From Cryptomeria japonica (Eukaryota > Streptophyta > Pinopsida > Cupressales > Cupressaceae): a stretch of 64,000 bases of DNA. Below are positions 35,901-46,977 of the stretch, one piece after another. The notes under the pieces were generated by a model, which searched no databases, was not told the origin of the DNA, and saw only the letters and a list, made by a program, of their open reading frames with translations. Both the position numbers and the translations under genes were made by a program. Position 1 is the first letter of the stretch. Each line of letters starts with the position of its first letter. Location of the stretch: the NCBI RefSeq assembly GCF_030272615.1, contig NC_081410.1, positions 138,982,849 through 139,046,848 of the forward strand, written 5' to 3'.

Positions 35901-37241
35901 CGACAACCAAGTGGCATTGACAAAGTGGATGACATGGCGATGATGAGGTATCATTCTAGGTGGCATCCAGTCAACCCCATCAGCCAATTAGGTCCCGTGA
36001 CGTGGCAAGGCATCAGGCCAAAAGGGAGGCAAAAAATCAAAATTAAAATCATGCTAATTACATAGTGCAAACTATATGAATAATTCAAAAATTTAAATGA
36101 TTGTGCACATTTGAAAGATTAATTCGCCCAGGGTTTAATTTTTGGTCAAATGTAGAAGTATTATATATTGCCGGAAAGCTCTCGAGATAAGGAATCCAAT
36201 CAGGTAGTGAGTTTTAAAAAATGTGGGATATTTTGGGAGTAGTTTCTATGGGAAAGAAGAAGATAATGAATTTCAGTTGGAGAAAGAGGACACATGGCAT
36301 GTTCAGATGGATTCTGATATTTTTCCCTCTCCTTCTTATTCCCAATTCTTCTCAATTGTAGAGGTTCCAATTTTTGAGAAATTCTCTAAGGGAGATTTCC
36401 AAGAGGGCTTCCAGTTTGGTGCATTTTAATTTTATGAGTTGTAATTGTTGATGTTCTCTTTCTTTCTATCATGGAATAGATACGTTTAGCTGCAAATTCT
36501 TAGTTGCAGGCTATATATATGCAAGGCATATATACATTTCCATTGGATTGTCTTCAGGCATTTTTTCAATTTCAAGAAATTCAGTTTTCAATGGATTTTG
36601 AATTTATCTTCTCCAAGGGAGAGTGTATTTCCTATTCTTAGGCATCCTTTACATAAAGGATTTAAATTCAATGAGCAGAAATTTTGAATTTTGAATTAAT
36701 GTTTGGATTTGTATGATCTTTCGATTTGAAGTTCAGATTGTATTAATGCCAGGCATTAATACAGGGATATCTTTTCAGTGAATTTGATTTGCAGCTTGGA
36801 TTTCGATTGTGGCCATTTGTGTTGACTCTATGCCCAGATGAAGGCACTGATCTGTTACAATTCGAAGTTATTTGCACAAGAAATTTAAAATCCAACATCA
36901 GAATATCTTTCTTTGTTTTATGTTCTGTGGGAATATGTCCATCCATCTCATGTTTCAAAACATTGTTGAGTTGTAAGTGTAGATCTAGCCCATATGCAAT
37001 ACCCTCCTTGTTATTAAGTCATGGTGAGATCTATCTGTTTATGTTGATGCTGTCATAGGTGTGTAATAGGTTGAATTTTAAGCATAAAAGGTATACCTGC
37101 CTAGGTTTTGCAGAGCCTGAAGAGTAGAAGGATTCATATCCTTGTCATGTTGTCCAAGCCTCGAGGTTCTTCATAGATTGAATTGGCTACTTCATAGATC
37201 AATTGTAGGTGTTCTTGGGTTTTCACTTTTGGTGAACAACA
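32928..37241 (+). repeat. 3' LTR of element E (4314 bp, complete)
   Basis: Begins TGTTGGGACTCATT and ends GGTGAACAACA, followed by agatc. It matches the 5' LTR from 33769 onward and matches the reverse complement of the solo LTR 51552-55982 over its whole length. It has a TATA-like TATTTAAATATAAGG near 35400 and the same ACGTG boxes. There is no coding sequence; small ORFs are not shared among copies. Confidence 0.9.
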
Positions 37242-37613
37242 AGATCATTCCTTGCTAAAGGGAATACCATACTTGTGTAATCAAAACTATAGAAGAGGTA
37301 AGATTTCCAAGAGAATGAATGAAAGAGAAGAAGTGCAGTACTCATTAAAGATGCCCCTCTCTAAGAAAAGAGGAAAACCAAGGAATAATTCTATGCTAAC
37401 ATAAGAATACCCCTATGCAAGAAAAGATATCTAATAATGAATATTGCACAAAGATAGAGATAAATGTATAGAAAGAAGAAGAAAAATAGACTTCATGTTG
37501 CTGCCCCAAAGTATGTTAAAAATGAAACAATACCACAAGTAATGATAAAGATCTCCCGTTACATGGGTTAATTATGCCATAAGGTGAAGAGAAACATCAA
37601 TGGAAAACAAATG
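37242..37613. other. Spacer between E and G gag-like region
   Basis: About 370 bp of A-rich sequence (agatcattccttgctaaagg...) with no recognised feature. It is probably the continuation of G's internal region, on the minus strand, beyond the stop at 37614. The first five bases (agatc) would be E's right target duplication; the left one is lost with the truncated E LTR. Confidence 0.4.
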
Positions 37614-38702
37614 CTAAGGCACGATGTTTTTACTAAAAAATACAACTAGATCTTCTGTGAGAGAAATGTGTGCAAGATCATATTGTAGTTGAACAAATTT
37701 CTTAAATGCATAACATTTTCCAAGAGAATGTGAATATGAATCATGAAAAATGCAATATTCAATACCTTTCACTTGCTTAAGATTTTTGTTTTTATTTTGA
37801 GGAGGAAAGGAAATGCTCTTGTCATATTTCAACTTGCAATAAATTCTTGCAGCTAATATGTCAGGATGGTAAATATCGTCTTGCCATGAAGGAGAGAGTT
37901 TATTAGAAGAAGAAGTTGCATTGTCCATAATTCTAATTTTGCTACTATCTATTATGCCATTTTGAATAGATTTTTAAAAATCAGGGCAATCATCAACATT
38001 GTGGTCATGGGTTTGATGAAATGAATAAAAAGAACACTTTGAAGAAGAAGCATTCTTGTGGGCTCTCTTGATTTGTTGTTTTTAAAGGTAATCTTGAAAG
38101 TTTTGATGTCTAAGGAATTCATCCATAGAAAGAGGGGCACCACTTCCTAGGCCTCTTGTAGTATTTTGTGTAGGAGGATTTATAGGGACATGAATTCCAT
38201 GTTCAGATTTCCCAATTGCTTGTCCTTTAAAGCCTTGTTTTGTAATTATATGAAAGCCACAACTATAAGAATGTTGCAATTGACTAGATGGAGGAACAAG
38301 ATCATGAATTTCTTTGAAGTTTGATGTGTAAGGAGGAAAAAAAGGATTTGTAGATGAAGGAGGTGTATCATGTGAAATGACAATCTCTTTGCCTTTATCA
38401 AACTTATCCTTTTTGGAATATTGGGGAAGACCATCTTCTTCATCTAAAAGCGCATTTTTAGTGATTTCTATGCGAGGGGAAAGGTCATGAATAAAATGCA
38501 TGACATCATCCTCCCTACATAAACTTTGATGTTGAAGATAAGTCTTATGAGAATAAGGAGGATCTAAAGATGTAAGAATGTTGATTTTGTCATATTTCCC
38601 CCCTTGCTCAAGGGTATGTGTAGACAAAGAAGATGAATCCATATTACTTTCCAATGCTTGCTCTCTTGTAGAAAGGTCATTGGATAAAGCATTAGATCTC
38701 AT
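37614..38702 (-). pseudogene. gag: Gag-like protein with zinc-knuckle-like motifs, element G
   Basis: The minus-strand frame from ATG 38702 is open for 206 codons to a stop at 38082, then continues in the same frame with two more stops to 37614. Coding-like sequence also lies upstream of the ATG (YINHLKAFVDPKPKDHNP...). Features: a serine- and proline-rich N-terminal half; a glycine-patch-like stretch GFKGQAIGKSEHGI followed by RGLGSG; then two C-x2-H-type knuckles, CSFYSFHQTHDHNVDDC and CIFHDSYSHSLGKC. These resemble the CxxH...HxxxxC knuckles of plant Ty3/gypsy gag proteins. The downstream pol is missing because E and a deletion lie there. Confidence 0.6.
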
Positions 38703-39658
38703 TTATTTCACACAAGATACCCTAGGAGAGGTACAAGGATTATGATCTTTAGGTTTAGGATCTACAAAAGCTTTAAGGTGATTAATATAGGAAATGCATT
38801 TTGTTAACAACATCACCATAATGCAACATAAATGATACATGAAAGCTTTGAGATCTAATTGAAAAATAATTTGGAAATCCTAACGACACAATATGGCCAA
38901 GTGCTATGAAGAAAGAGAAGCAACAGGAAATGAAAGAAACTCTTATCCGACACATGATAAATATATGTAAAAATTAATGTAATCACATGCGAAAGAGCAA
39001 GTAAATCCAGTTTATTAATTGTCATCAAAAGTCTCTTAATTGAAATCTGAATTTGCTGGAAAAGCAGATCTAAAATTAAGACATTTTTTATGAAAATTAA
39101 TTTTTAAATTTGAATTTGTGGTCGACCTTAGAGAGTGTTAAAATTGATAAAGTATGCTGATTTTATGGATTTGAGCAAAAAAATATAGTCGATTCTGTCT
39201 CTCAAAATTTTGGAAAAAAAATAAAGACCGTGGCGGGAACGCACATGGTTTGACCAACTTTTTTCAAAATTTTTCAGGGATGATAGAGATTATGATTTTA
39301 ATGCGAAATCCAAAAAAACAACTGATTTGGAGATGTCTAGATTGGTCAAACTTGCAGTTAAAGGCCGAAAATGAAAAGATCTTAAAAATTAGGGTTTTAT
39401 GATTTAACCACTTAATTTTCTGAATAAAGAGATAGATTTGAATTGCAATTTTGAAATAGAAATCAGATTTGAAACAAGCAAGTAAAATTTTGCACCTCAC
39501 AATCTTAATTTTCTCAAAATGAAAAAATAGGGTTTTTATGCAATTAACCTCTAAAGTTTGCAAATAGATCAAACTTGAAAATGAAAATTTGAAATTAAAA
39601 TTGCAATTAATTAGATCTAAGAATGAGAAATTAGAACTAATGTGTAAGAAGTCGGGTT
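38703..39658 (-). other. Leader region of element G
   Basis: Sequence between G's gag-like ORF and its primer site on the minus strand. The first ~130 bp upstream of 38702 look coding in the same frame (one TAA just before the ATG). The rest is AT-rich without coding signal. The bases gtcgggtt at 39651-39658 are half of G's primer-site region, split from the other half by element D. Confidence 0.5.
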
Positions 39659-40424
39659 TGTTGGCAAATGCACACTCCAATGAGAAATTGTAGGTGATTG
39701 AAGGTATTGTAATTGATGGCAACCTTACAATCCTATGGCACCAGTAGGCATCGACACAGGCATAGGCACGGACACCGACACTGACAAAGATGTTTACCAA
39801 CACCCTAGCCGACATGATTTTGTTCATTATATTTTGTATTTAATTGTAAAATCTTTCTCTAAAGACGACAAGGAGAATTGTAATAGGACTCATATAAGTA
39901 TGAGATCTTGTAAAGCATTTGTGTAAGCAAGTAAGGAATGTAATAGGCAGATGTGAATATTAAGACAAATTTTGGAATAAGGTTTATGGAAGTTGTATGA
40001 GCTTAAATCGGTATTGAACCTAGTATAGAAGATGCTAAACCGAAGCAGTACATGATATTGGATTTGCATAATCCATTTTATAAGTCAGTGAGATTTCCCT
40101 TTTGTATTTAAGCAGTGAGCTTTAGACAGTTGGCCTTCCTGCATGTGCAGGTCCCTATTGTAAGTAATATCCATTTATTGGCCAGTGAGTGAATATTGTG
40201 GGTCATAAATCCCATTGAAGTTTTTCCCACACTAGGTTTCCTCATTAAAAATATTGTGTTATGGTATGTTTTCTATGTTGTGGTTATTGATCTTATTTAT
40301 TGCATTGTTTTTGGTTTACCGGTACACTATTTTGACATGCAATTTGTTTAATAAGATTAAAAAAGCTGTTAACTGGAAAGATATTGATTCACCCCCCCTC
40401 TCAGTATCTTTGGGAATCCTAACA
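39659..40424 (+). repeat. 5' LTR of element D
   Basis: Starts TGTTGGCAAATGCACACTCC and ends ATCCTAACA. TATTTAAGCAGTGAGC near 40108 is the likely core-promoter region. The C-rich box GATTCACCCCCCCTCTCAG lies at 40386-40404. A GACAC-rich patch at 39748-39785 (also 45676-45725) is a short unstable repeat, not coding. Confidence 0.93.
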
Positions 40425-40426
40425 AT

Positions 40427-40438
40427 TGGTATCAGAGC
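40427..40438 (+). other. Primer-binding site of element D
   Basis: TGGTATCAGAGC, initiator tRNA-Met complement, two bases after the LTR end. Confidence 0.93.
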
Positions 40439-40494
40439 TTGAACCTCTATTTTCAAAAGCCTAATGGCTTGAGGAGATTCTGACACCAATAAAG

Positions 40495-41607
40495 ATGGAA
40501 AACCTGTGAAAGCAATTGGAAACAACTCTTGCAAATTATGATGCAGAAAAGTTGAAAAATATTAAAATTGAAGATGATCTGAAGGCTGCACAGGAAATCA
40601 TTCAAGGACTTCAAGAAAATCTCACTATTGCTAGGAACAAAAGAAGAGAACTTCATGAGAAGATACAAAGTGATGATGATGAAAAAGAAACACTTAATGA
40701 TCTTGTAAGCAAGATGAAGCAAGAAAACACGACTTTGAGGAATGAGATGCAAGATATGACTATGAGGTTTTGTAAAGACATTGAAGACCAAAAGAAGAAT
40801 GAAGATGACTTGACTAGGAGAATCAATGATGCTTGAAATGAAAATCTAAGACTCAGTCATAAAAATGATATGTTGAAGACATATATAATTCACTTGGAGT
40901 GTGATAAAACTGAACTCATGAGACAGAAAGATTTCTTAGAAAATGAGTTGGCTACTGCAAATCAACACAAGGATAAATTCAAGAAAAGTTCAGAAGAACT
41001 TGATGACATGTTGAAAAATTATAAACATAATGGAGATACTAATTGTCTCGGCTTTGAAGTTGGTGAAAGCTCTGGTACTGCAAACAATTATGATCACAGT
41101 AAACTGGTAAGACAACCTAATGCCTACAAATTTAATGGGAAATGCTTTAATCGTAACAAGTATGGTCATAGAGAAAATCAGTGTAGATCTAGAAATTATC
41201 AGAGCACCAATGCACCCACAAGTCAATGTTCTAAATGCAACAAAGTTGGTCATAATTCGGAAAATTGCAAAATGAATGTAAGATGTTATGTTTGTGGAAG
41301 ATTTGGAAACTTATCTAATCAATGCATAACACATACTAACATAGGATATGGAAAAGCTATTCAGAAAAACAATGTGACTTGTTATGCTTGTAACAATATT
41401 GGACATATTGCAAAATTTTGTAGAAGTAAGGCATCATCGACAAATAACAAAGGACCCAATTTGAAAGGTAAAGAGAAGGTTGAAGAAGTAAAGCAAGAAT
41501 TTTCAAAACAATGGATTAGAAAGTCAGATATGAATGTCAATGGAGCTATTCCTTCACTGGTAGAACAAAGTATCACTCCACCGGCAGGAGATTCTTCATC
41601 TAACTGA
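40495..41607 (+). pseudogene. Coiled-coil protein with four zinc knuckles (gag-like), element D
   Basis: One frame of 370 codons from ATG 40495, broken only by TGA at 40507 and TGA at 40834. The first ~190 residues are a long E/K/L-rich coiled coil (for example KLKNIKIEDDLKAAQEIIQG). The C-terminal part holds four CCHC-type knuckles: CFNRNKYGHRENQC (first CX2C degenerate), CSKCNKVGHNSENC, CYVCGRFGNLSNQC (histidine replaced by asparagine) and CYACNNIGHIAKFC. A basic tail follows. The UBN2 capsid region found in A and B is absent. It probably binds RNA and self-associates, acting as a gag substitute; it could also be the C-terminal half of a large Sirevirus gag. Confidence 0.8.
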
Positions 41608-41910
41608 AAAGAAATCCTTTTGGGGGTATGACAATGAATTGAAAAACATGCTAGTTTACCCCCAGTTGATGGTGAGAAGTTGAATTACTTCTTTACCGGT
41701 AGATGTGTTAAGTTCCTCTTAACCGACAGGCATTTAATGTGGTAGTGGAAGGAAATGACATTATAAAGCTAGTGTTTTTCACTCTTTTTCACTCATCGAG
41801 CATTCAAATTTCCTTAGAGTGCAAAAAACCCGAGTGAAGGCATCCACAATGAGAAGTGAAGCAAATCATTCAAGCATTCAAACCTAAAGGCAGATTAAGG
41901 TATTTATACA

Positions 41911-44900
41911 ATGGCTTCCTCCTTTGTACCTGAATTCATTGCAAACCCTATAGTAATTGAAGTGATTAAAGGCCCTAGGCCCATATTTAAAATCATTCCT
42001 AAAGTAGCGAAGAAGGATGATAGCCTAGGAGCATTTCTAAAGTACCCAAAGGAGTTGCATATGTTGAGGATCCTAGAATTTACATACATTGTGATATTGA
42101 AGAACTAGGTGCTGAAGAGATTATGAACATGTATAGGATAGTAATATGTGATGAAAATGGTAATGTAAAACCAGAACACAAGATAATTGAAACCCTAGGT
42201 TTTGTGGAGATACTTAGTATTCCCGATTTTCCCAAGAAGGTTTTAAGGATTGTATTGAGCAGAGTTCATGGGGAGTTATTTTGGTTAGATTCCATTCATA
42301 AGATAACAAAAGAAGCAGTTAGGGCAGTAACAGGCTTACCTTCCACTCGTAGCAGGCTTGACAAGACTAAAAAGGTTCCAAACGACACTCTAATGACCCT
42401 AACCGGTGCAACCTATGATAAGAGATCCCTGGGAGTCAATGATGTAAAGGATATCAATGTAAGATTCATTAGCATGATTCTTGGATACAAAGATACACAT
42501 GCCAACAGATTAAACTCTATTTCTAGTTTATGTATCAAGAGTGCTTATGACTTAGTAAACAATAATGCAAATATTGAGATATGTGAATGGTTAAAAGATG
42601 AGCTAAGATACAATCTGAAGAAAATTAAGGGTGACAAGAAAGGCACATTCAGATTTGGCAACTTACTTGTATGTCTATTGCAATATATCACCAAGGAAGT
42701 TCCCGGTATTGGCAGAAAGGATTTTGGTTTTGACATTTCGGTAGGAAAACAAATTTTGGATAATCTTAATAACATGGGAGATGACAGGGAGAAGAACATA
42801 ATTGAACACTTTTAGGCACTAAAGGCTAGAATGAAAATTAGGGAAAGACTCTCTCAATCCATAGTTGATAAATATAAAAACAAGATATGTTTTGTTATAA
42901 AGTAGGATGAAATATGGATGGAGGCAGTGGTTCCAAGGACAATTTGGGTTACAGAGATGGGTTATGAGGCTGATGAGAACATAATAGAAAATTATGCAAA
43001 AGCACTTCTAGAAGCCCCTAGAGAACCAACAGAAGAAGTATTTGGAAATGTAGAAACCATTGAAAGCAAAGTTCAATCATAGAAATGAATAAAGAAAACA
43101 AAACAAACAATTAGAAAAGCAACAAGACAGGCAAAAGAAATCAAGGAAGATATATTGAATATGACTAGTATTAAGGAGAGCAACTTGGAAGGATTACAAC
43201 CGGAAACACATCTTTCACCGGTTGCTACCTCCTCTGACAGTGAAATACTAATTGAATTTAAAAGAGTAGTAAGGAAAAGGAAACCTTCATCGGTACCTGC
43301 TCCTACTCCTAAGAGAACAAGACAGAAACAATAGGCAGTAAGGTCTCCGACAAAGAAAATGACCCCAAGGAAGAAAAAGGAAAAACAAGTTATCCCCCCA
43401 ATTGATAATCTCTTGAATGAAATAATTGAAGATGGAAACTTGTCAAATGTCAGCAAGTTGTATAACACTTTTACTAATGAAGAAAAGGAAAGCATAGAAA
43501 ATAGTGTTATCCTACACTTAGACATTTATAAGAGATTCTTGATAGAAGTTGTAGATGACTTGCCCAATGACTTGTACAGAAGGTTAGATGCAAAAAGGTT
43601 AGCAATTGTGGAGCTGGACAAGAAGATTAAGGTAGAAAAATTACTTGCAGTTCACCTAGTAAAATCAATAGAATAAATTGATGAACTGATAAGTGAAGCC
43701 AATAGGACTCCATTTTCCACTGGTCATCGACATGTAGCATTAATGGCTGGCAGAGTAAATGAGATCACTGAAGAGACAACAGACAAATGGGATATCTTCT
43801 TTGTAGAAAAGGAAAAGCAAGAAGAGCTTATACGACCAAAGACCTTTAAAGCCTATAAAAAAGAAAATGATAAAGGTAAAGGTAAGGTAGGTGGACCTCC
43901 GAGCATAAAGATAACAGATAACTTGCCCCCACCTTCTGATACTCCACTGGTACAAACTATTGATACACCACCAATAACAGATAATATTGAGAGTATGGAG
44001 ACAACACATGAATATACCAATCCTGATTCAGAGGTGTTGTATACCATGAATATTGACACACAAGAAGTCAACATTGTGGTTGATAAGGAAACAACGAAGA
44101 AGAGAGATGTGGCAACTGAGCCATCGACTGAGGATATTGTAGTTGAAACAAATGTTGAAGATACAGTTGGAAATGTTGAGATTGGGATTGAAATACATCC
44201 TGAACAATCAACTGATCCCCTAGTTATTGGAAAGGAAGATACCACTGATGTATACACTGAGAAACCTACTAATCAACTGACTACTGATAAATCTGTTGAG
44301 ATACCGATAGTAGACAGTTCAGAGGTACTTATAGAAAAACTGGTAGTTAACACTGAGACACAATTAGAGAAATCGACAGTGGAGAGAATAGAGAAACCGA
44401 AAGAGGTACATTATGAGAAACATGAAGAGGAAAAGGTTCAGACAGAGACAGTGCCACCAGCAACAACTGAGAAACCCAAACCTTTGCTAGTAGAAATGTA
44501 GACACAAACTAACCTACTAGAGGTCAACATAAGAAAAGAGGTTACTCACACTGGCGGATTGTAAATCATTGAGGCAGCTGGACAATCTTCTGGTTCCTCC
44601 TTAACAGAATTCAGACTGACAAATGTAATAGAGGTTTTACTGGATTCCATCCAGAAGATCACAGGGTGTAATGCACAAGCATTTAAGGCTATTGATGACA
44701 CTATTCCTTTATTGAAATTTATTGCACCCAAGTGTAATGTGGTAAATAAAGATTCTTTGAGTCAACTAGACACATTGTCTAAGTACATCAGCGACAATCT
44801 TTTGATAGTTGATCAAATTAATGAGGAGACGTTCAGTGAGAAAATGAACAAGGAAAAAGAAAAATTCTTTGAAAAGACAATAAAGAAATGCATGGAACAA

Positions 44901-45383
44901 ATTGACACCCTTCTATCGGCACTAAACAAAACTTTAACAGAGTTTAAGGAGTTGTACAGAGACACCTACAAGACTGATCTTCTGACAGTGGATATCAACA
45001 AGGAAATCAACATAGCACAGAAGGAAATAAATGATATAGCTAACAATCTCATTGGTTCATCAAAACCTATATCAGTTATAGAGCAAGAGATAGCAGGTTT
45101 TGAGGAGAATTTTGAGAAATTGGAAAAGGAGAAAGAAAGAATAAAATACAAGGCTAAGGAACTCAAATGAAGACTTGGTCCGAAGCTAGACATCCTCATC
45201 TCTTTGAGAAAAGAGATTTCTGAGGCTCTTGTTCTAGGACTTAAGACACTGGAAGAAAAAATGCACATACTCATCGATACTATCCAAAGGAAAGAAGAAA
45301 CATTCAAGGATAGTGAGAGGTTCACTAACAGCTTGAATTTTGCATTAGCGGATCTATATCAGATTGTAACCCACCAGTTATAG
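41911..45383 (+). pseudogene. Long ORF2 of element D, unknown family, in place of pol
   Basis: From 42123 to a stop at 45381 one frame of about 1090 codons is interrupted only by nonsense codons (among them 42813, 42903, 43674, 44499 and 45168), with no further frameshift. One frameshift near 42070 links it to the ATG at 41911 (MASSFVPEFIANPIVIEV...). The N-terminal ~260 residues are globular (HGELFWLDSIHKITKEAV, AVTGLPSTRSRLDKTKK, FRFGNLLVCLLQYITKEVPG). Then comes a basic stretch (PRKKKEKQ near 43370), a long T/E/V-rich acidic region (about 43900-44500) and a C-terminal coiled coil (44720-45170). Length and coiled coil recall the env-like ORFs of Sireviruses, but no signal peptide or clear membrane segment is visible. 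Function unknown. Confidence 0.7.
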
Positions 45384-45596
45384 AGATCCTGAGGAAAACT
45401 ACACTCAATTGATATTAATTGACAACCTTTGTCATTGATGCCAAAGGGGGAGTAGTAGAATGAGAAAAATGACTGGCAGTAGACATCATCTGCTCAGGGG
45501 GAGCACACAGTTTTGGAAGATATTTTTGGACAACACATTTTTGGATACAATTTTGACTTTTTCTCATGTGTTGCCATCAATGCCAAAGGGTGAGAT
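45384..45596 (+). other. 3' leader of element D with purine tracts
   Basis: Contains ATGCCAAAGGGGGAGTAG (about 45438), CTCAGGGGGAGCAC (about 45493) and ATGCCAAAGGGTGAGAT directly before the 3' LTR. This is the same multi-tract arrangement as in A, B and H. Confidence 0.8.
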
Positions 45597-46360
45597 TGTT
45601 CGCAAATGCACACTCCAATGAGAAATTGTAGGTGATTGAAGGTATTGTCATTGATGACAACCTTACAATCCTATGGTATCGACAGACACCGACACATGCA
45701 AAAGGATCAGCATAGACAGCGACAAAGATGTTTACCGACACCCTAGCCGACAAGATTTTGTTTATTATATTTTGTATTTAATTGTAAAATCTTTCTGTAA
45801 AGCTGACAAGGCGAATTGTAATAGGACCCATACAAGTATGAGATCTTGTAAGCTATTTGTGTAAGCAAGTAAGGAATGTAATAGGAAGATGCAAATATTA
45901 AGGCATATTTTGGAATGTTTATGGAAGTTGTACGAGCTTAAACCAGTATTGAACCTGGCATAACAGATGCTGAGCCGAAGTAGTACATGATATTGGATTT
46001 GCATAATCCATTTTTTAAGTCAGTGAGACTTCCCTTTTGTATTTAAGCAGTGAGCTTTAGGCAGTTGGCCTTCCAGCATGTGCAGGCCCCTATTGTAAGT
46101 AATATTCATTTATTGGCCAATGAGTGAATATTGTGGGTCACAAATCCCACCGAGGTTTTTCCTACACTGGGTTGCCTTGTTAAAAATATTGTGTTATGGT
46201 GTGCTATCTATGTTGTGGTTATTGATCTTATTTACTGCATTGTTTCTGGTTTACTGATACACTGTTTTGGCATGCAATTTGTTTAATAAGATTAAAAAAT
46301 CTGTTAACCGGAAATATATTGATTCACCCCCCACTCTAAGTATCTTTGGGAATCCTAATA
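45597..46360 (+). repeat. 3' LTR of element D
   Basis: 764 bp, starting TGTTCGCAAATGCACACTCC and ending ATCCTAATA (terminal CA mutated to TA), then gggtt. It aligns to 39659-40424 throughout. Confidence 0.93.
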
Positions 46361-46467
46361 GGGTTCACCAAAATGTAAAGTGGAAAATTGGATCCTACTG
46401 ACTCACCACCTAGGAGAGAGAAAGGAAGCCACTAGGATGATTTTCACTTGGGAGGAAGTTTACATTC
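46361..46467 (-). repeat. LTR end and primer-site region of element G (split by D and C)
   Basis: On the minus strand an LTR ends ...CCACTTTACA (46374 on the plus strand), followed by TTTTGGTGAACCC, which continues across D as GACTTC (39658 downward). This has the geometry of an LTR end plus primer site (TGGTGAACCCGAC), but I cannot assign the tRNA. D inserted inside this site. 46374-46462 is the LTR side and matches 26545-26640. 46463-46467 (cattc) is C's left target duplication. Confidence 0.65.
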
Positions 46468-46561
46468 TATTGGTGTCCCCTCAATTTTTCATTAAAAATT
46501 TTCAAGCTTGTGGGTTGCCTTAAGGTGTCTCTTTTCTTTCTGATCTTTGTATTTATTGGAT

Positions 46562-46977
46562 TTGAACCTATGTTGTTCAACCTTTAAACAATTCAAAAGG
46601 TTTAAGGTTCAAAGCATGTTTTAGGTAATGTCTCTAGCGGCCTTTGTCTTAACTAAAGCAAGCACGTTGTTGTTATGCATTTTGAACTTTGAACTCATGA
46701 ACCTTTTTGGTTTAAGGTTCAAAAGGTCATTTTGCGTGAGTCAGGACTATGTAATGTTATTTAACAAGCAAGTGTAAATGTGTTTAAGTCGGTATTGAAC
46801 CTAAACCATGAACCATTTGTATTCTTGGTTCAACGGTTCAAAGTTTGAAGTCCTTTCACTTGGTAGTTATGGTTATTGCTCGTTCCCGGTATTGTTTTGA
46901 GCTGCTAGTTCACTATTGTTCTCATTGAATGAACTTGAACCATTGAACTCCATGTGAAATGGTTCAAGGTTCAAAAA
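46562..46977. repeat. Cluster of TTGAAC/GTTCAA motifs in C 5' LTR
   Basis: About 13 copies of the reverse-complementary hexamers TTGAAC and GTTCAA lie within ~415 bp upstream of the LTR ORF, often paired as GGTTCAAGGTTCAAA or GAACTTGAACC. Chance would give well under one. The counterpart at about 59513-59880 has about 10. They could form stem-loops or be factor-binding sites. Confidence 0.75.

Larger units (their letters stand above)
26963..37241 (+). mobile_element. Element E: pol-less LTR element with 4.3-kb LTRs
   Basis: Two long direct repeats (26963-30419, truncated at its 5' side; 32928-37241, complete) enclose a 2508-bp internal region with a tRNA-Arg-type primer site. The LTR runs TGTTGGGACTC to GGTGAACAACA. 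There is no recognisable gag, protease, integrase or RT; the internal region holds acidic ORFs of unknown function. This is LARD-like architecture (large retrotransposon derivative). The primer site and 3' leader resemble those of the Tat-like gypsy element C, a likely helper lineage. A solo LTR of the same family lies at 51552-55982. Confidence 0.85.
39659..46360 (+). mobile_element. Element D: pol-less copia-type element with two ORFs
   Basis: LTR 39659-40424 (766 bp), primer site 40427-40438, ORF1 40495-41607, ORF2 about 41911-45383, purine tracts, LTR 45597-46360 (764 bp). It is flanked by an exact gggtt duplication (39654-39658 and 46361-46365). LTR wording, the C-rich box and the initiator tRNA-Met primer site are Sirevirus-like, but there is no protease, integrase, RT or RNase H in 5.2 kb of internal sequence. 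It must therefore have moved with enzymes from another element, perhaps relatives of A or B. Confidence 0.92.

Noticed and set aside
39735-39926. ORF rich in TDTDTDKD in the D LTR
   Set aside because: It comes from a GACAC short repeat in the LTR; the frame differs in the 3' LTR copy.
43853-44257. Minus-strand ORF rich in serine and threonine within D
   Set aside because: Antisense of ORF2's T/E/V-rich region; ORF2 frame continuity over 3.3 kb makes the plus strand the coding one.
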